From an uncultured Blautia sp. (GTDB lineage: Bacteria; Bacillota; Clostridia; Lachnospirales; Lachnospiraceae), in contig UQHF01000002.1 in the NCBI GenBank assembly GCA_900540785.1, positions 124,001-188,000 of the forward strand: a stretch of DNA of 64,000 nucleotides. The letters are read 5' to 3'. Within the stretch, counting starts at the first letter, position 1. Every line of letters starts with the position of its first letter. A program made the position numbers and the translations under genes. The notes beneath the pieces are model-generated. The model ran no database searches. It had not been told where the DNA came from and saw only the letters and a program-made list of their open reading frames with translations. Positions 51,894 to 60,303 of the stretch are shown here, piece after piece.

Positions 51894-53653
51894 TATTGCA
51901 GGCATTGACAAGATATTATGAAGTTCTTGCCAGAGAAGAAAAAGTATCACGGAAAGGCTGGTGTACTGCGAAAGTTTCCTATGCTGTTAATTTGTCAAAA
52001 GAGGGAAAAATAAAAAATATTTTTTGTTTAAAAAAAGAGGAGTCAAGAGGAAAGAAAACAGTTATCGTTCCGGATTCTATGCAAGTTCCGGAAATGGTTC
52101 CCAGGTCTTCGGGTGTGTCTGCAAATTTTCTTTGTGATAATGCGAAATATTTTCTGGGAATTGACAGAGAAATGGAAGACGATAATAAAAAATGTCGTGC
52201 GTTAGAGTGTTTTCACGCTGCAAGAGAAAAACATTTATTTTTATTAGATGGCGTAAAAGGAGAAATGGCACAGGCAATCCGACTTTATTTTGAAAACTGG
52301 AAGCCTGAAAAGGCGGCAGAAAATGAAGAAATAAAAGAGATATGGGACGATCTTACAGACGGAGGAAATCTTATATTTTGCATGGGAATGAAATGGGCAC
52401 AGGAAGATGATGATATTAAGAATGCCTGGGAGGAAAGTCAGAAAAAAAGCGGAGAAGAGACGGAGGGTATTTGTCTTGTTACAGAACAAAAATCACCTAT
52501 TGCCAGAATTCATAAGACTATAAAAGGGGTTCCGGGAGCGCAGTCAAGCGGAGCAGCGCTTGTTTCCTTTAATGCTCCGGCTTTTGAATCTTACGGGAAG
52601 GAACAAAGTTATAATGCACCTGTTGGAAAATATGCAGAATTTGCCTATACAACAGCATTGAATTACCTTCTCTCCAAAAAAGAATATACATTTCTTTTAG
52701 GTGATACTATGATGGTATTCTGGGCAGAAAAAGGAGAAGAAATATACCAGAAAACATTTTTAGAATTTTTAAACCCAGTGGAAGATAATGAAGATAAGTT
52801 AAAAGATATTTTTAAAAAATTAAGGGGATGCAAACCCATTGTAGTAGAGAATATAAATTTAAATGTTGATGAAACATTTTATATTTTAGGCTTAGCTCCT
52901 AATGCAGCCAGATTATCTATACGTCTCTTTTATCGTGATTCTTTTGGAAATATACTGGAAAATATTTCAAAACATTACAAGAGAATGGAGATGATTCGTC
53001 CGGCTTGGGAAACAAGAGAATATCTTGGAATATGGCAGATGATGTGGGAAACAGTAAACCAGAAAGCAAAAGATAAAAAACCTGTTTCGAATATGGCTTC
53101 TATGGTAATGCAGGCAATCATATCAGGAGAAAGGTATCCGGCAAGTCTTTTTACAGATACTTTGATGCGTATTAAAGCAGAGCAGGGAAAGATAAGCTGG
53201 GGCAGAGCCGGCATTATAAAAGCATATTTAATAAAAAACTGTAATTGGAAGGAAGGAGAAAATTATATGGGATTAAACGAGGCAAGTGAAGAGACAGCAT
53301 ATGTGCTGGGACGACTGTTTTCCGTACTGGAATGCATTCAAATAGAGGCAAATCCAGGAATAAAAGCAACAATACGAGACAGATATTTTAATGCAGCCTG
53401 TGCAACACCGGCATCAGTTTTTCCAATTTTAATTAAATTAAAAAACAGTCATATTAAGAAAATAGAGCGGGAAAAAGAAAGTGCAAAAAGATATTATGAG
53501 AATCTTTTAATGGAGATTATCGGAAAACTTGGAGAGGAATATCCAAAACGTTTATCTCTGGAAGAACAGGGAAAATTTACTATAGGGTATTATCATCAGA
53601 TGCAGAAAAAATATGAAAAAAAGGGAGAAAAAGCAGATGAAAGAGACAATTAA
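51890..53653 (+). CDS. cas8c: CRISPR-associated protein Cas8c (Csd1), Cascade large subunit
   Basis: Large subunit of the type I-C effector, recognising the PAM. It has 587 residues, the usual size. The start MILQALTRYYEVLAREEKVSRKGW, SKEGKIKNIFCL, VPEMVPRSSGVSANFLCDNAKYFLG (in parts) and the C-terminal RYFNAACATPASVFPILIKL are Csd1 features. It is joined to cas5c by an ATGA overlap and overlaps the cas7 start by 17 bp. In type I-C, an internal start commonly yields the Cas11 small subunit; an in-frame Met in the C-terminal third (near residue 460, NYMGLNEASEE, preceded by GGAAGGAG) is a good candidate here. Confidence 0.95.
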   Translation: MILQALTRYYEVLAREEKVSRKGWCTAKVSYAVNLSKEGKIKNIFCLKKEESRGKKTVIVPDSMQVPEMVPRSSGVSANFLCDNAKYFLGIDREMEDDNKKCRALECFHAAREKHLFLLDGVKGEMAQAIRLYFENWKPEKAAENEEIKEIWDDLTDGGNLIFCMGMKWAQEDDDIKNAWEESQKKSGEETEGICLVTEQKSPIARIHKTIKGVPGAQSSGAALVSFNAPAFESYGKEQSYNAPVGKYAEFAYTTALNYLLSKKEYTFLLGDTMMVFWAEKGEEIYQKTFLEFLNPVEDNEDKLKDIFKKLRGCKPIVVENINLNVDETFYILGLAPNAARLSIRLFYRDSFGNILENISKHYKRMEMIRPAWETREYLGIWQMMWETVNQKAKDKKPVSNMASMVMQAIISGERYPASLFTDTLMRIKAEQGKISWGRAGIIKAYLIKNCNWKEGENYMGLNEASEETAYVLGRLFSVLECIQIEANPGIKATIRDRYFNAACATPASVFPILIKLKNSHIKKIEREKESAKRYYENLLMEIIGKLGEEYPKRLSLEEQGKFTIGYYHQMQKKYEKKGEKADERDN

Positions 53654-54548
53654 AAACAGATATGAATTCGTAATATTATTTGATGTAGAAAACGGAAATC
53701 CAAATGGAGATCCAGATGCGGGAAATATGCCGCGAATTGATCCGGAAAGCGGATTGGGGCTTGTAACAGATGTGTGCTTAAAAAGAAAAATAAGAAATTA
53801 TATTGAAACAGTAAAAGAAGGGGAGGAAGGCTTTAACATTTACATCAGAGAAGATGTTCCGTTGAACAGAAGTGATCGTAAGGCGTGTGAAAATCTGGGA
53901 GTAAAAGAAACAGATGATAAAAAAGTGACAGAAGCTTTAAAAAAATTAAAGAAAAGCGATCCGGAAACTGATATAAAACTGCGGGATTATATGTGTGAAA
54001 ATTTTTATGATATTCGGACGTTTGGTGCAGTCATGACTACTTTTGTAAAAGCTTCTTTAAATTGCGGACAGGTAAGAGGACCGGTACAGATTGGTTTTGC
54101 ACGGAGTATTGATCCGGTTATCAGTCAGGAAGTAACGATTACAAGAGTTGCTATTACGACAGAAAAAGATGCCGAAAATAAAAGTACAGAAATGGGAAGG
54201 AAAACGATAGTTCCGTATGGATTATATAGAGCGGAAGGATATGTTTCTGCCAATCTTGCACGTAAAGTCACAGGATTTTCTGAAGAAGATTTGGAGTTAT
54301 TATGGGAAGCAATTATAAATATGTTTGAACATGACCATTCGGCTGCAAGAGGAAAAATGGCAGTCAGAGAATTAATTGTGTTTAAGCATAGCAGTGAGCT
54401 GGGAGATTGTCCGGCATATAAATTATTTGATGCTGTGGAAGTGAAAAAGAACGAAGGTATTGAGTACCCAAGAAAATATCAGGAATATTCTGTTGAAATT
54501 CATAAAGAAAATATTCCGGATTCAGTAGAAGTAAAAAGGATGATTTGA
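53637..54548 (+). CDS. cas7c: CRISPR-associated protein Cas7c (Csd2), Cascade backbone
   Basis: RAMP-fold backbone subunit that coats the crRNA spacer. The N-terminus NRYEFVILFDVENGNPNGDPDAGNMPRID (in parts) is diagnostic of Csd2, as are RTFGAVM and GQVRGPVQIGFARSIDPV. It has 303 residues. The ATG at 53637 is 9 bp from GGGAG; the frame from 53613 lies inside cas8c. It overlaps the cas4 start by one base. Confidence 0.96.
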   Translation: MKETIKNRYEFVILFDVENGNPNGDPDAGNMPRIDPESGLGLVTDVCLKRKIRNYIETVKEGEEGFNIYIREDVPLNRSDRKACENLGVKETDDKKVTEALKKLKKSDPETDIKLRDYMCENFYDIRTFGAVMTTFVKASLNCGQVRGPVQIGFARSIDPVISQEVTITRVAITTEKDAENKSTEMGRKTIVPYGLYRAEGYVSANLARKVTGFSEEDLELLWEAIINMFEHDHSAARGKMAVRELIVFKHSSELGDCPAYKLFDAVEVKKNEGIEYPRKYQEYSVEIHKENIPDSVEVKRMI

Positions 54549-55213
54549 TGGATTATGAAGAAGATAAATATTTAATGTTATCAGGGATTCAGCATTTTAA
54601 ATTTTGTAGAAGACAGTGGGCACTTATACATATTGAACAGCAATGGGCAGAAAATGTTCACACAGCAGTAGGGGAATTGCTTCATAAACGCGTGCACGAT
54701 CCTGTATTGAAAGAAAAACGAAAAGGACTGATTACGGCAAGGGCACTTCCAGTTTTTTCAAGAAATCTCGGAGTAAGCGGAGAGTGTGATGTTGTAGAAT
54801 TTTATCAGTGCGAAGAAGGAATTCAGCTTCGGGGGCATAGAGGAACGTTTTCTGTGTATCCTGTAGAGTACAAGAAGGGAAAACCAAAGATTACCGAAGA
54901 AGATAAGTTACAGCTTGCAGCGCAGGCGATGTGTCTGGAAGAAATGTTTTCAACAGAAATTTCAGAAGGGGCAATTTTTTATGGAGAAACAAGAAGAAGG
55001 GAATCTATTGAGATTACAGAAGAACTGCGGACAGAGGTAAAAAATATGTTTCTGGAAATGCACCAGTATTATGAAAAGGGATATACACCAAAAGTAAAAT
55101 ACAGTAAATCCTGTAATGCTTGTTCATTAAAAGATATTTGTATTCCAAAACTTGGAAAAGTGGTTTCGGTAAAGACATACATGAATCAGCGGCTTGAGGA
55201 GGAAAAAGAATGA
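54548..55213 (+). CDS. cas4: CRISPR-associated nuclease Cas4
   Basis: RecB-like exonuclease that trims prespacers and selects the PAM during adaptation. It carries the first Cys in IQHFKFCRRQWALIH and the C-terminal Fe-S set CNACSLKDIC, the nuclease acidic and Lys residues in SGECDVVEF and YPVEYKKGKP, and QLAAQAMCLEEM. It has 221 residues. Start and stop overlap the neighbours cas7 and cas1. Confidence 0.95.
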   Translation: MDYEEDKYLMLSGIQHFKFCRRQWALIHIEQQWAENVHTAVGELLHKRVHDPVLKEKRKGLITARALPVFSRNLGVSGECDVVEFYQCEEGIQLRGHRGTFSVYPVEYKKGKPKITEEDKLQLAAQAMCLEEMFSTEISEGAIFYGETRRRESIEITEELRTEVKNMFLEMHQYYEKGYTPKVKYSKSCNACSLKDICIPKLGKVVSVKTYMNQRLEEEKE

Positions 55214-56241
55214 AAAAGTTATTAAATACTTTATACGTTACTTCTGAAAATAGTTATCTGTCGCTGGATGGGGAAAATATTGTTGTTTTTGAAGAAAAAA
55301 CAGAAGTGGGTAGACTTCCCCTTCATAATCTGGAGGGAATCGTTTCTTTTGGTTACAGAGGAACGAGTCCTGCTCTCATGGGAGCATGTGCGGAGAGAAA
55401 TATTTCTCTTTGTTATATGACACCGCAGGGGAGATTTCTGGCTCGTGTTATCGGAAAGACTAGAGGAAATGTATTGTTAAGAGAGCAGCAATATGCAAGT
55501 AGCAAAAACGAAGAAATAAGTCTTTCTATTGCCAGAAACTGTATTATTGGAAAAGTATATAATGCAAGATGGATATTGGAAAGAGCGATTCGAGATCACG
55601 GTCTTCAAATGGATGTAGACAAAGTGAAAAATGCCTCAGATAAACTGAAAAATTCCCTGAAATACATACAAAATTGTCAGTCAAAAGAGCAACTGAGAGG
55701 GTATGAAGGAGAGGCAGCAACCGTTTATTTCGGAGTGTTTAATGAATTAATTTTGCAGCAAAAGAAAGATTTTATTTTTGGTGAGAGAAATAGAAGGCCA
55801 CCGCTTGATAATGTAAATGCACTTCTTTCTTTTGTGTATACATTACTTACTAATAGTATTACCTCTGCTTTGGAGAGTGTAGGTTTGGATCCATATGTGG
55901 GTTATCTTCATACAGAACGTCCGGGAAGAGCATCTCTGTCACTGGATTTGATAGAAGAGCTTAGGGCAGTTTTGGCTGATCGATTTGTTTTGTCATTAAT
56001 CAACAAAAAAATGGTTAATGGAAAAAGCTTTGTTCGAAAAGAAAATGGTGCAATATTAATGAATGATGAAGCCAGAAGAAAAATATTGACAGAATGGCAG
56101 AATAAAAAGAAGGAAACGCTTACCCATCCATATTTACAGGAAAAAATAGAATGGGGAATGGTTCCGTATGTCCAAGCAATGTTATTAGCAAGACATCTTA
56201 GGGGGGATTTGGACGGTTATCCTGTCTTTTTATGGAAATGA
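55210..56241 (+). CDS. cas1: CRISPR-associated integrase Cas1 (type I-C)
   Basis: Integrates spacers at the leader end of the array together with Cas2. The metal ligands are in place: Glu in GYEGEAATVYFGVFNELI, His in LHTERPGRASLSLDLIEELR and the acidic pair after it. It has 343 residues, the normal size. GAGGAGGAAAAAG precedes the ATG, which overlaps the cas4 stop. Confidence 0.97.
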   Translation: MKKLLNTLYVTSENSYLSLDGENIVVFEEKTEVGRLPLHNLEGIVSFGYRGTSPALMGACAERNISLCYMTPQGRFLARVIGKTRGNVLLREQQYASSKNEEISLSIARNCIIGKVYNARWILERAIRDHGLQMDVDKVKNASDKLKNSLKYIQNCQSKEQLRGYEGEAATVYFGVFNELILQQKKDFIFGERNRRPPLDNVNALLSFVYTLLTNSITSALESVGLDPYVGYLHTERPGRASLSLDLIEELRAVLADRFVLSLINKKMVNGKSFVRKENGAILMNDEARRKILTEWQNKKKETLTHPYLQEKIEWGMVPYVQAMLLARHLRGDLDGYPVFLWK

Positions 56242-56250
56242 GGTGAGGAT

Positions 56251-56541
56251 ATGCTGGTTTTGATTACTTATGATGTGAATACGGAAACAGCAGCAGGTAA
56301 AACTCGTTTAAGAAAAGTTGCAAAACAGTGTGTGAATTATGGGAGAAGAGTACAAAATTCAGTATTTGAATGTTTATTAGACGGTGCGCAATGTGTAAAA
56401 TTAAAGGCGATATTATCCGATATAATTGATGAAGAAGTAGATAGTCTTCGTTTTTATTATTTGGGGAATAAATATCAGACAAAAGTTGAACATATCGGAG
56501 TGGACAGAGGCATTGCACCAGACAACATTTTGATTATGTAG
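56251..56541 (+). CDS. cas2: CRISPR-associated protein Cas2
   Basis: Small ferredoxin-fold protein of 96 residues that bridges the Cas1 dimers. The N-terminal MLVLITYDVNTETAAGKTRLRKVAK with the conserved Asp, VQNSVFECLLD and the C-terminal EHIGVDRGIAPDNILIM are typical. It lies 9 bp after cas1, behind GAGGTGAGG, and 183 bp before the first repeat. Confidence 0.97.
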   Translation: MLVLITYDVNTETAAGKTRLRKVAKQCVNYGRRVQNSVFECLLDGAQCVKLKAILSDIIDEEVDSLRFYYLGNKYQTKVEHIGVDRGIAPDNILIM

Positions 56542-56724
56542 ATGTGTTACGGGTGCGAACCATAAGCTCACATAAAAATACTGGGAGATTCGCACCAGAA
56601 AAAATGTACAAAATGAAGTGTTGTGAAAGTATGTGAAGTAGTATAAAGTGAAAGTTTTGGTATTGAATTAAAAATATTGTGCATTTTGCATGAAAAAATA
56701 AATGTTTATTTGTGCAAAAATGCC
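56542..56724 (+). promoter_or_regulatory. CRISPR leader
   Basis: AT-rich segment between cas2 and the first repeat. GGTGCGAA (56552-56559) and TTCGCACC (56589-56596) form a hairpin that may end the cas operon. The last 40 bp contain a nested palindrome: TTTTGCA (56684) with TGCAAAA (56713), and AATAAA-TG-TTTATT (56697-56710), ending 5 bp before repeat 1. Confidence 0.8.
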
Positions 56725-57228
56725 GTCACTTCCCGTGAGGGAAGTGTGGATTGAAATCTCTATTTGCTCATTGGATTCCTTTACCTCAGAGTCACTTCCC
56801 GTGAGGGAAGTGTGGATTGAAATGTTAAATATTACTAAAACTGCCTTTGCCGAATCCCTGTCACTTCCCGTGAGGGAAGTGTGGATTGAAATCTTTTATC
56901 ATATCCCCTGTAATTATGAGCGAGCGGTCACTTCCCGTGAGGGAAGTGTGGATTGAAATCATGATGGCAAAGAGTGAGAAAGGCGAACAGGCGTCACTTC
57001 CCGTGAGGGAAGTGTGGATTGAAATATGGATCAGACCGCTTTGGATAATATCTGGGGAAAATGTCACTTCCCGTGAGGGAAGTGTGGATTGAAATCTTTG
57101 TGGCATTCGATTTTTTCTCTTCGGCTTTCGTCACTTCCCGTGAGGGAAGTGTGGATTGAAATAACAATATCATCAATGACCTTTACAGCAAAGATGTCAC
57201 TTCCTGTGATGGAAGCATGAAGTGATTT
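56725..57228 (+). CRISPR. Type I-C CRISPR array, 8 repeats and 7 spacers
   Basis: Seven identical 33-bp repeats start at 56725, 56791, 56860, 56927, 56993, 57063 and 57130, with an eighth, degenerate copy at 57196. Each has the stem CACTTCCC-GTGA-GGGAAGTG and the 11-base tail TGGATTGAAAT that becomes the 5' handle. Spacers are 33, 36, 34, 33, 37, 34 and 33 bp. The leader lies on the cas2 side, so spacer 1 is the youngest. Repeat type, stem and handle match the adjacent I-C cas genes. Confidence 0.98.
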
Positions 57229-57233
57229 TTTTT
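57197..57233 (+). terminator. Terminator formed from the degenerate last repeat
   Basis: TCACTTC pairs with GAAGTGA (57219-57225) and eight Ts follow at once. The 5' arm is repeat sequence; the 3' part has diverged from the repeat. Confidence 0.65.
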
Positions 57234-57251
57234 CTGAGATGTTTTTGGTAA

Positions 57252-57734
57252 ATTTCTCCAAGATCACGGGAATGTCAAGTTTTTTATTGTGAGTTAAAAA
57301 ATATTTTGGGGTCAGTGGAAAATAAAATTTACCTTCTGGAAAATCCAGCGGTATTTTCTGTTTTTACAGAAAAAAATCCGGACTGCTCTGCTGTTTGCGT
57401 GAATGGGCAGCCACGGCTCTCTGTTCTTCTGCTGCTCGATATGCTGAAAGAATGTCATTGCTTTTACTGCAATGGGGACTTTGATCCGGAGGGACTTTTA
57501 ATCGCTTAAAGTCTGAAAGAGAGAGACGGGGATAAACTGGTTCTGTGGAATTACAGCAGGGAGCTTTATGAAAAATATTTATCTGATGTGGTTTTAAATG
57601 AAAAGCGTTTGAAAAAATTGGAAAAAGTTTTTCTTCCGGAATTACAGGAAATAAAGGCCGGTATGATGGAAAGGAAAAAAGCGGTCTATCAGGAGTCTAT
57701 GTTGGAAAATGCTGTCTTTTTATGTCGTAACTGA
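57252..57734 (+). pseudogene. Truncated TIGR02679/DUF2399 (Wadjet JetD-like) remnant
   Basis: The frame reads KIYLLENPAVFSVFTEKN, VCVNGQPRLSVLLLLDMLKE and YCNGDFDPEGLLIA, then an in-frame TAA (57507-57509), then SLKERDGDKLVLWNYSREL and a plausible C-terminus ending FLCRN. ENPAVF, GQPRLS and GDFDPEGL match the Toprim-like DUF2399 part of TIGR02679 proteins, the JetD subunit of type II Wadjet plasmid-defence systems. The N-terminal two thirds are missing and no jetABC genes are present. It starts only 24 bp after the CRISPR array, so the array side probably cut it. Confidence 0.75.
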
Positions 57735-57761
57735 CTTTTTTGATAGAAAGAAGGCTGGAAA

Positions 57762-57768
57762 GGTCGAA
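57762..57768 (+). promoter_or_regulatory. Candidate Spo0A box upstream of spo0A
   Basis: GGTCGAA matches the TGTCGAA box at 6 of 7 positions, 41 bp upstream of the predicted -35. Autoregulation is inferred. Confidence 0.35.
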
Positions 57769-57808
57769 AGGAAGCGAACGAAAGTCCGGTAAAATCGCCA
57801 CTTTCGGC

Positions 57809-57838
57809 TTGATTTCCCCATCGGCATTCCTCTATAAT
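57809..57838 (+). promoter_or_regulatory. Probable promoter of spo0A
   Basis: TTGATT and a perfect TATAAT are spaced 18 bp apart, 92 bp before the spo0A start. Confidence 0.55.
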
Positions 57839-57929
57839 ATATATCTGTGATGTACAGAAAGTGCACCTGTGGGGCCCGGTGTTTTGTGCAGATACATAGC
57901 GGTAGGTTTTGTGAGGAGGAGAAAGTCTG

Positions 57930-58739
57930 ATGGACAAGTTGAATGTAGCGATTGCAGATGATAATGAGAAAATGGTAGAAGTACTTGGGAAAATGATTGA
58001 AAATGATAAAGAACTGGAATTAGTAGGAAAAGCGCATAACGGAGAAGAAATCTGCAATATTATTAAAGAAAAACAGCCGGATGTAGTGGTTCTTGACATT
58101 ATTATGCCGAAGGTGGACGGATTATCGGTAATGGAACGGTTTTCCCATGAAACAGAAGGAAAAAAGAGCCCTTCCTTTATTGTAGTTTCCGCAGTAGGGC
58201 AGGAGAGGATAACAGAAGATGCGTTTAATCTTGGGGCAGATTATTATATGCTGAAGCCGTTTGACAACAGAATGCTGTTAAACAGAATCAAACATATCCG
58301 ACGTATGGGTGACAGAAGAGTTCGTGATATGGGAAGAGCCATACCGGAAGAAAAGCAGCAGAGCGCAGTATCCAGGGGGAATCTGGAAACAGATGTGACG
58401 GATATTATACACGAGATAGGAGTTCCGGCCCATATTAAAGGGTATCAGTATTTACGAGATGCGATCATTCTTTCGGTTAATGATATAGAGATGCTGAATT
58501 CTATTACAAAAATTCTGTATCCAACCATAGCGAAGAAACATCAGACCACACCAAGCCGTGTGGAACGTGCAATTCGTCATGCCATTGAAGTGGCGTGGAG
58601 CAGAGGAAAAATGGACACCATTGACGAGCTTTTCGGGTACACGGTCAGCACAGGAAAGGGAAAACCTACAAATTCTGAATTTATTGCATTAATTGCTGAT
58701 AAAATTAGACTTGAATATAAAAATCGCTCTTTCCATTAG
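57930..58739 (+). CDS. spo0A: Sporulation master regulator Spo0A
   Basis: Response regulator that commits the cell to sporulation. The receiver domain has the acidic pair in VAIADDNEKM, the phospho-acceptor Asp in DVVVLDIIMPKVDGL and Lys in MLKPFD. The C-terminal Spo0A DNA-binding domain begins near residue 150 (TDIIHEIGVPAHIKGYQYLRDAI) with the recognition region TPSRVERAIRHAIEVAWSRG. It has 269 residues. GAGGAGGAG precedes the ATG. spoIVB, often its neighbour, is absent; the CRISPR/Wadjet remnant lies there instead. Confidence 0.97.
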   Translation: MDKLNVAIADDNEKMVEVLGKMIENDKELELVGKAHNGEEICNIIKEKQPDVVVLDIIMPKVDGLSVMERFSHETEGKKSPSFIVVSAVGQERITEDAFNLGADYYMLKPFDNRMLLNRIKHIRRMGDRRVRDMGRAIPEEKQQSAVSRGNLETDVTDIIHEIGVPAHIKGYQYLRDAIILSVNDIEMLNSITKILYPTIAKKHQTTPSRVERAIRHAIEVAWSRGKMDTIDELFGYTVSTGKGKPTNSEFIALIADKIRLEYKNRSFH

Positions 58740-58802
58740 ACAGTTTTTCATGTATAATAAACAGTAACAACAGCAAAAGTTACTAAGGAGGGGACTTTAC
58801 GC

Positions 58803-60248
58803 ATGAAAAAAATCCTATTTGCAACATCAGAAGCGGTACCATTTATTAAAACGGGAGGTTTGGCAGATGTAGCAGGTTCATTACCAAAGTGTTTTGATAA
58901 GCGGTACTTCGATATTCGTGTAATTCTTCCCAAATATGCCTGTATGAAACAGGAATGGAAAGATAAAATGGAATACATTACACATTTTTACATGGATCTG
59001 GGATTTAAGAACTGTTACGTGGGAATTATGCACATGGAACATGAAGGGATTCATTTTTACTTTATTGATAATGAATATTACTTCAGCGGTCCGAAACCGT
59101 ATGACGGAGGAATCTGGGATCTGGAGAAATTCGCATTCTTCTCAAAGGCAGTACTTTCCGTGCTTCCTGTAATTGGATTCCGTCCTGACGTGATCCACTG
59201 TCATGACTGGCAGACAGGGCTTGTGCCGGTATATCTTCACGACAGTTTTCAGCAGAACGAATTTTTCTGGGGTATCAAGACAGTTATGACAATCCACAAC
59301 CTGAAATTCCAGGGTGTGTGGGATGTGAAAACAATTAAAGAAATTACAGGGCTTTCCAGTTATTATTTTGCACCGGATAAACTGGAAGCTTATAAAAATG
59401 CCAATTATCTGAAAGGCGGCATCGTATTTGCCGATGCAGTGACAACGGTAAGCAATACATATGCGGAGGAAATTAAAACGCCGTTTTACGGAGAGGGTCT
59501 GGACGGACTTTTATGCGCCCGCTCTCATGATCTTCGTGGAATTGTAAACGGGATTGATTATGATTCCTTTAATCCGGAGACAGATCCGTATATTACAAAT
59601 AATTATAATGCAACCACATTCCGCAAGGAAAAAATAAAAAATAAAATACGTCTTCAGAAAGACCTGGGACTTGAAGAAGATCCGAAAGCAATGATGATCG
59701 GAATTGTTTCCCGTCTGACAGACCAGAAAGGCTTCGATTTAATTGCCTATATTATGGACGAGCTGTGTCAGGATGCGGTTCAGATCGTGGCTCTCGGAAC
59801 AGGCGAAGAGAGATATGAAAATATGTTCCGTCATTTTGACTGGAAATATCACGGAAAAGTTTCTGCGCAGATTTATTATGATGAGGCAATGTCTCACAGA
59901 ATTTATGCTGCGTCAGACGCATTTCTTATGCCGTCTCTTTTTGAGCCGTGCGGATTAAGCCAGCTTATGAGTCTTCGATATGGAACCCTTCCTATTGTAA
60001 GAGAAACAGGCGGATTGAAAGATACCGTAGAGCCATACAATGAGTTTGAAGGAACAGGAACCGGATTTTCTTTCCGCAATTATAATGCCCATGAAATGCT
60101 TTATACAATCCGAAACGCAGAGCGTATCTTCTATGACAAAAAACGCGAATGGAATAAAATGGTGGATCGTGCTATGGCAAAAGATTTTTCATGGAACAAT
60201 TCTGCACGTCAGTATGAAGAAATGTATAACTGGCTGATAGGAGAATAA
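58803..60248 (+). CDS. glgA: Glycogen synthase (ADP-glucose)
   Basis: GT5 enzyme extending alpha-1,4-glucan from ADP-glucose. The N-terminal KTGGLADVAGSLPK loop, HDWQTGLVPVYL, GIVSRLTDQKGFDLI and the C-terminal donor site FEPCGLSQLMSLRYGTLPIVRETGGLKDTV (in parts) are all present. It has 481 residues. AAGGAGGGGAC precedes the ATG. It stands alone, without other glg genes nearby. Clostridia often lay down glycogen or granulose before sporulation, so its place beside spo0A is noteworthy but not proof of co-regulation. Confidence 0.96.
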   Translation: MKKILFATSEAVPFIKTGGLADVAGSLPKCFDKRYFDIRVILPKYACMKQEWKDKMEYITHFYMDLGFKNCYVGIMHMEHEGIHFYFIDNEYYFSGPKPYDGGIWDLEKFAFFSKAVLSVLPVIGFRPDVIHCHDWQTGLVPVYLHDSFQQNEFFWGIKTVMTIHNLKFQGVWDVKTIKEITGLSSYYFAPDKLEAYKNANYLKGGIVFADAVTTVSNTYAEEIKTPFYGEGLDGLLCARSHDLRGIVNGIDYDSFNPETDPYITNNYNATTFRKEKIKNKIRLQKDLGLEEDPKAMMIGIVSRLTDQKGFDLIAYIMDELCQDAVQIVALGTGEERYENMFRHFDWKYHGKVSAQIYYDEAMSHRIYAASDAFLMPSLFEPCGLSQLMSLRYGTLPIVRETGGLKDTVEPYNEFEGTGTGFSFRNYNAHEMLYTIRNAERIFYDKKREWNKMVDRAMAKDFSWNNSARQYEEMYNWLIGE

Positions 60249-60264
60249 AATTTCTGTATTTTGA

Positions 60265-60303
60265 GATACTATCTTTTGTAATCAAATAACAGGAGGTAGT
60301 ATC
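60265..60303 (+). promoter_or_regulatory. Stem-loop that could hide the ribosome site of the coat gene
   Basis: GATACTATC (60265-60273) can pair with GGTAGTATC (60295-60303), which contains the last G bases of AGGAGG and runs up to the ATG. Confidence 0.4.

Noticed and set aside
56702..57267. Several 60-84 residue ORFs with repeated SLPVREVWIEI or ISIHTSLTGSD peptides
   Set aside because: They are translations of the CRISPR repeats and spacers on both strands, not proteins.
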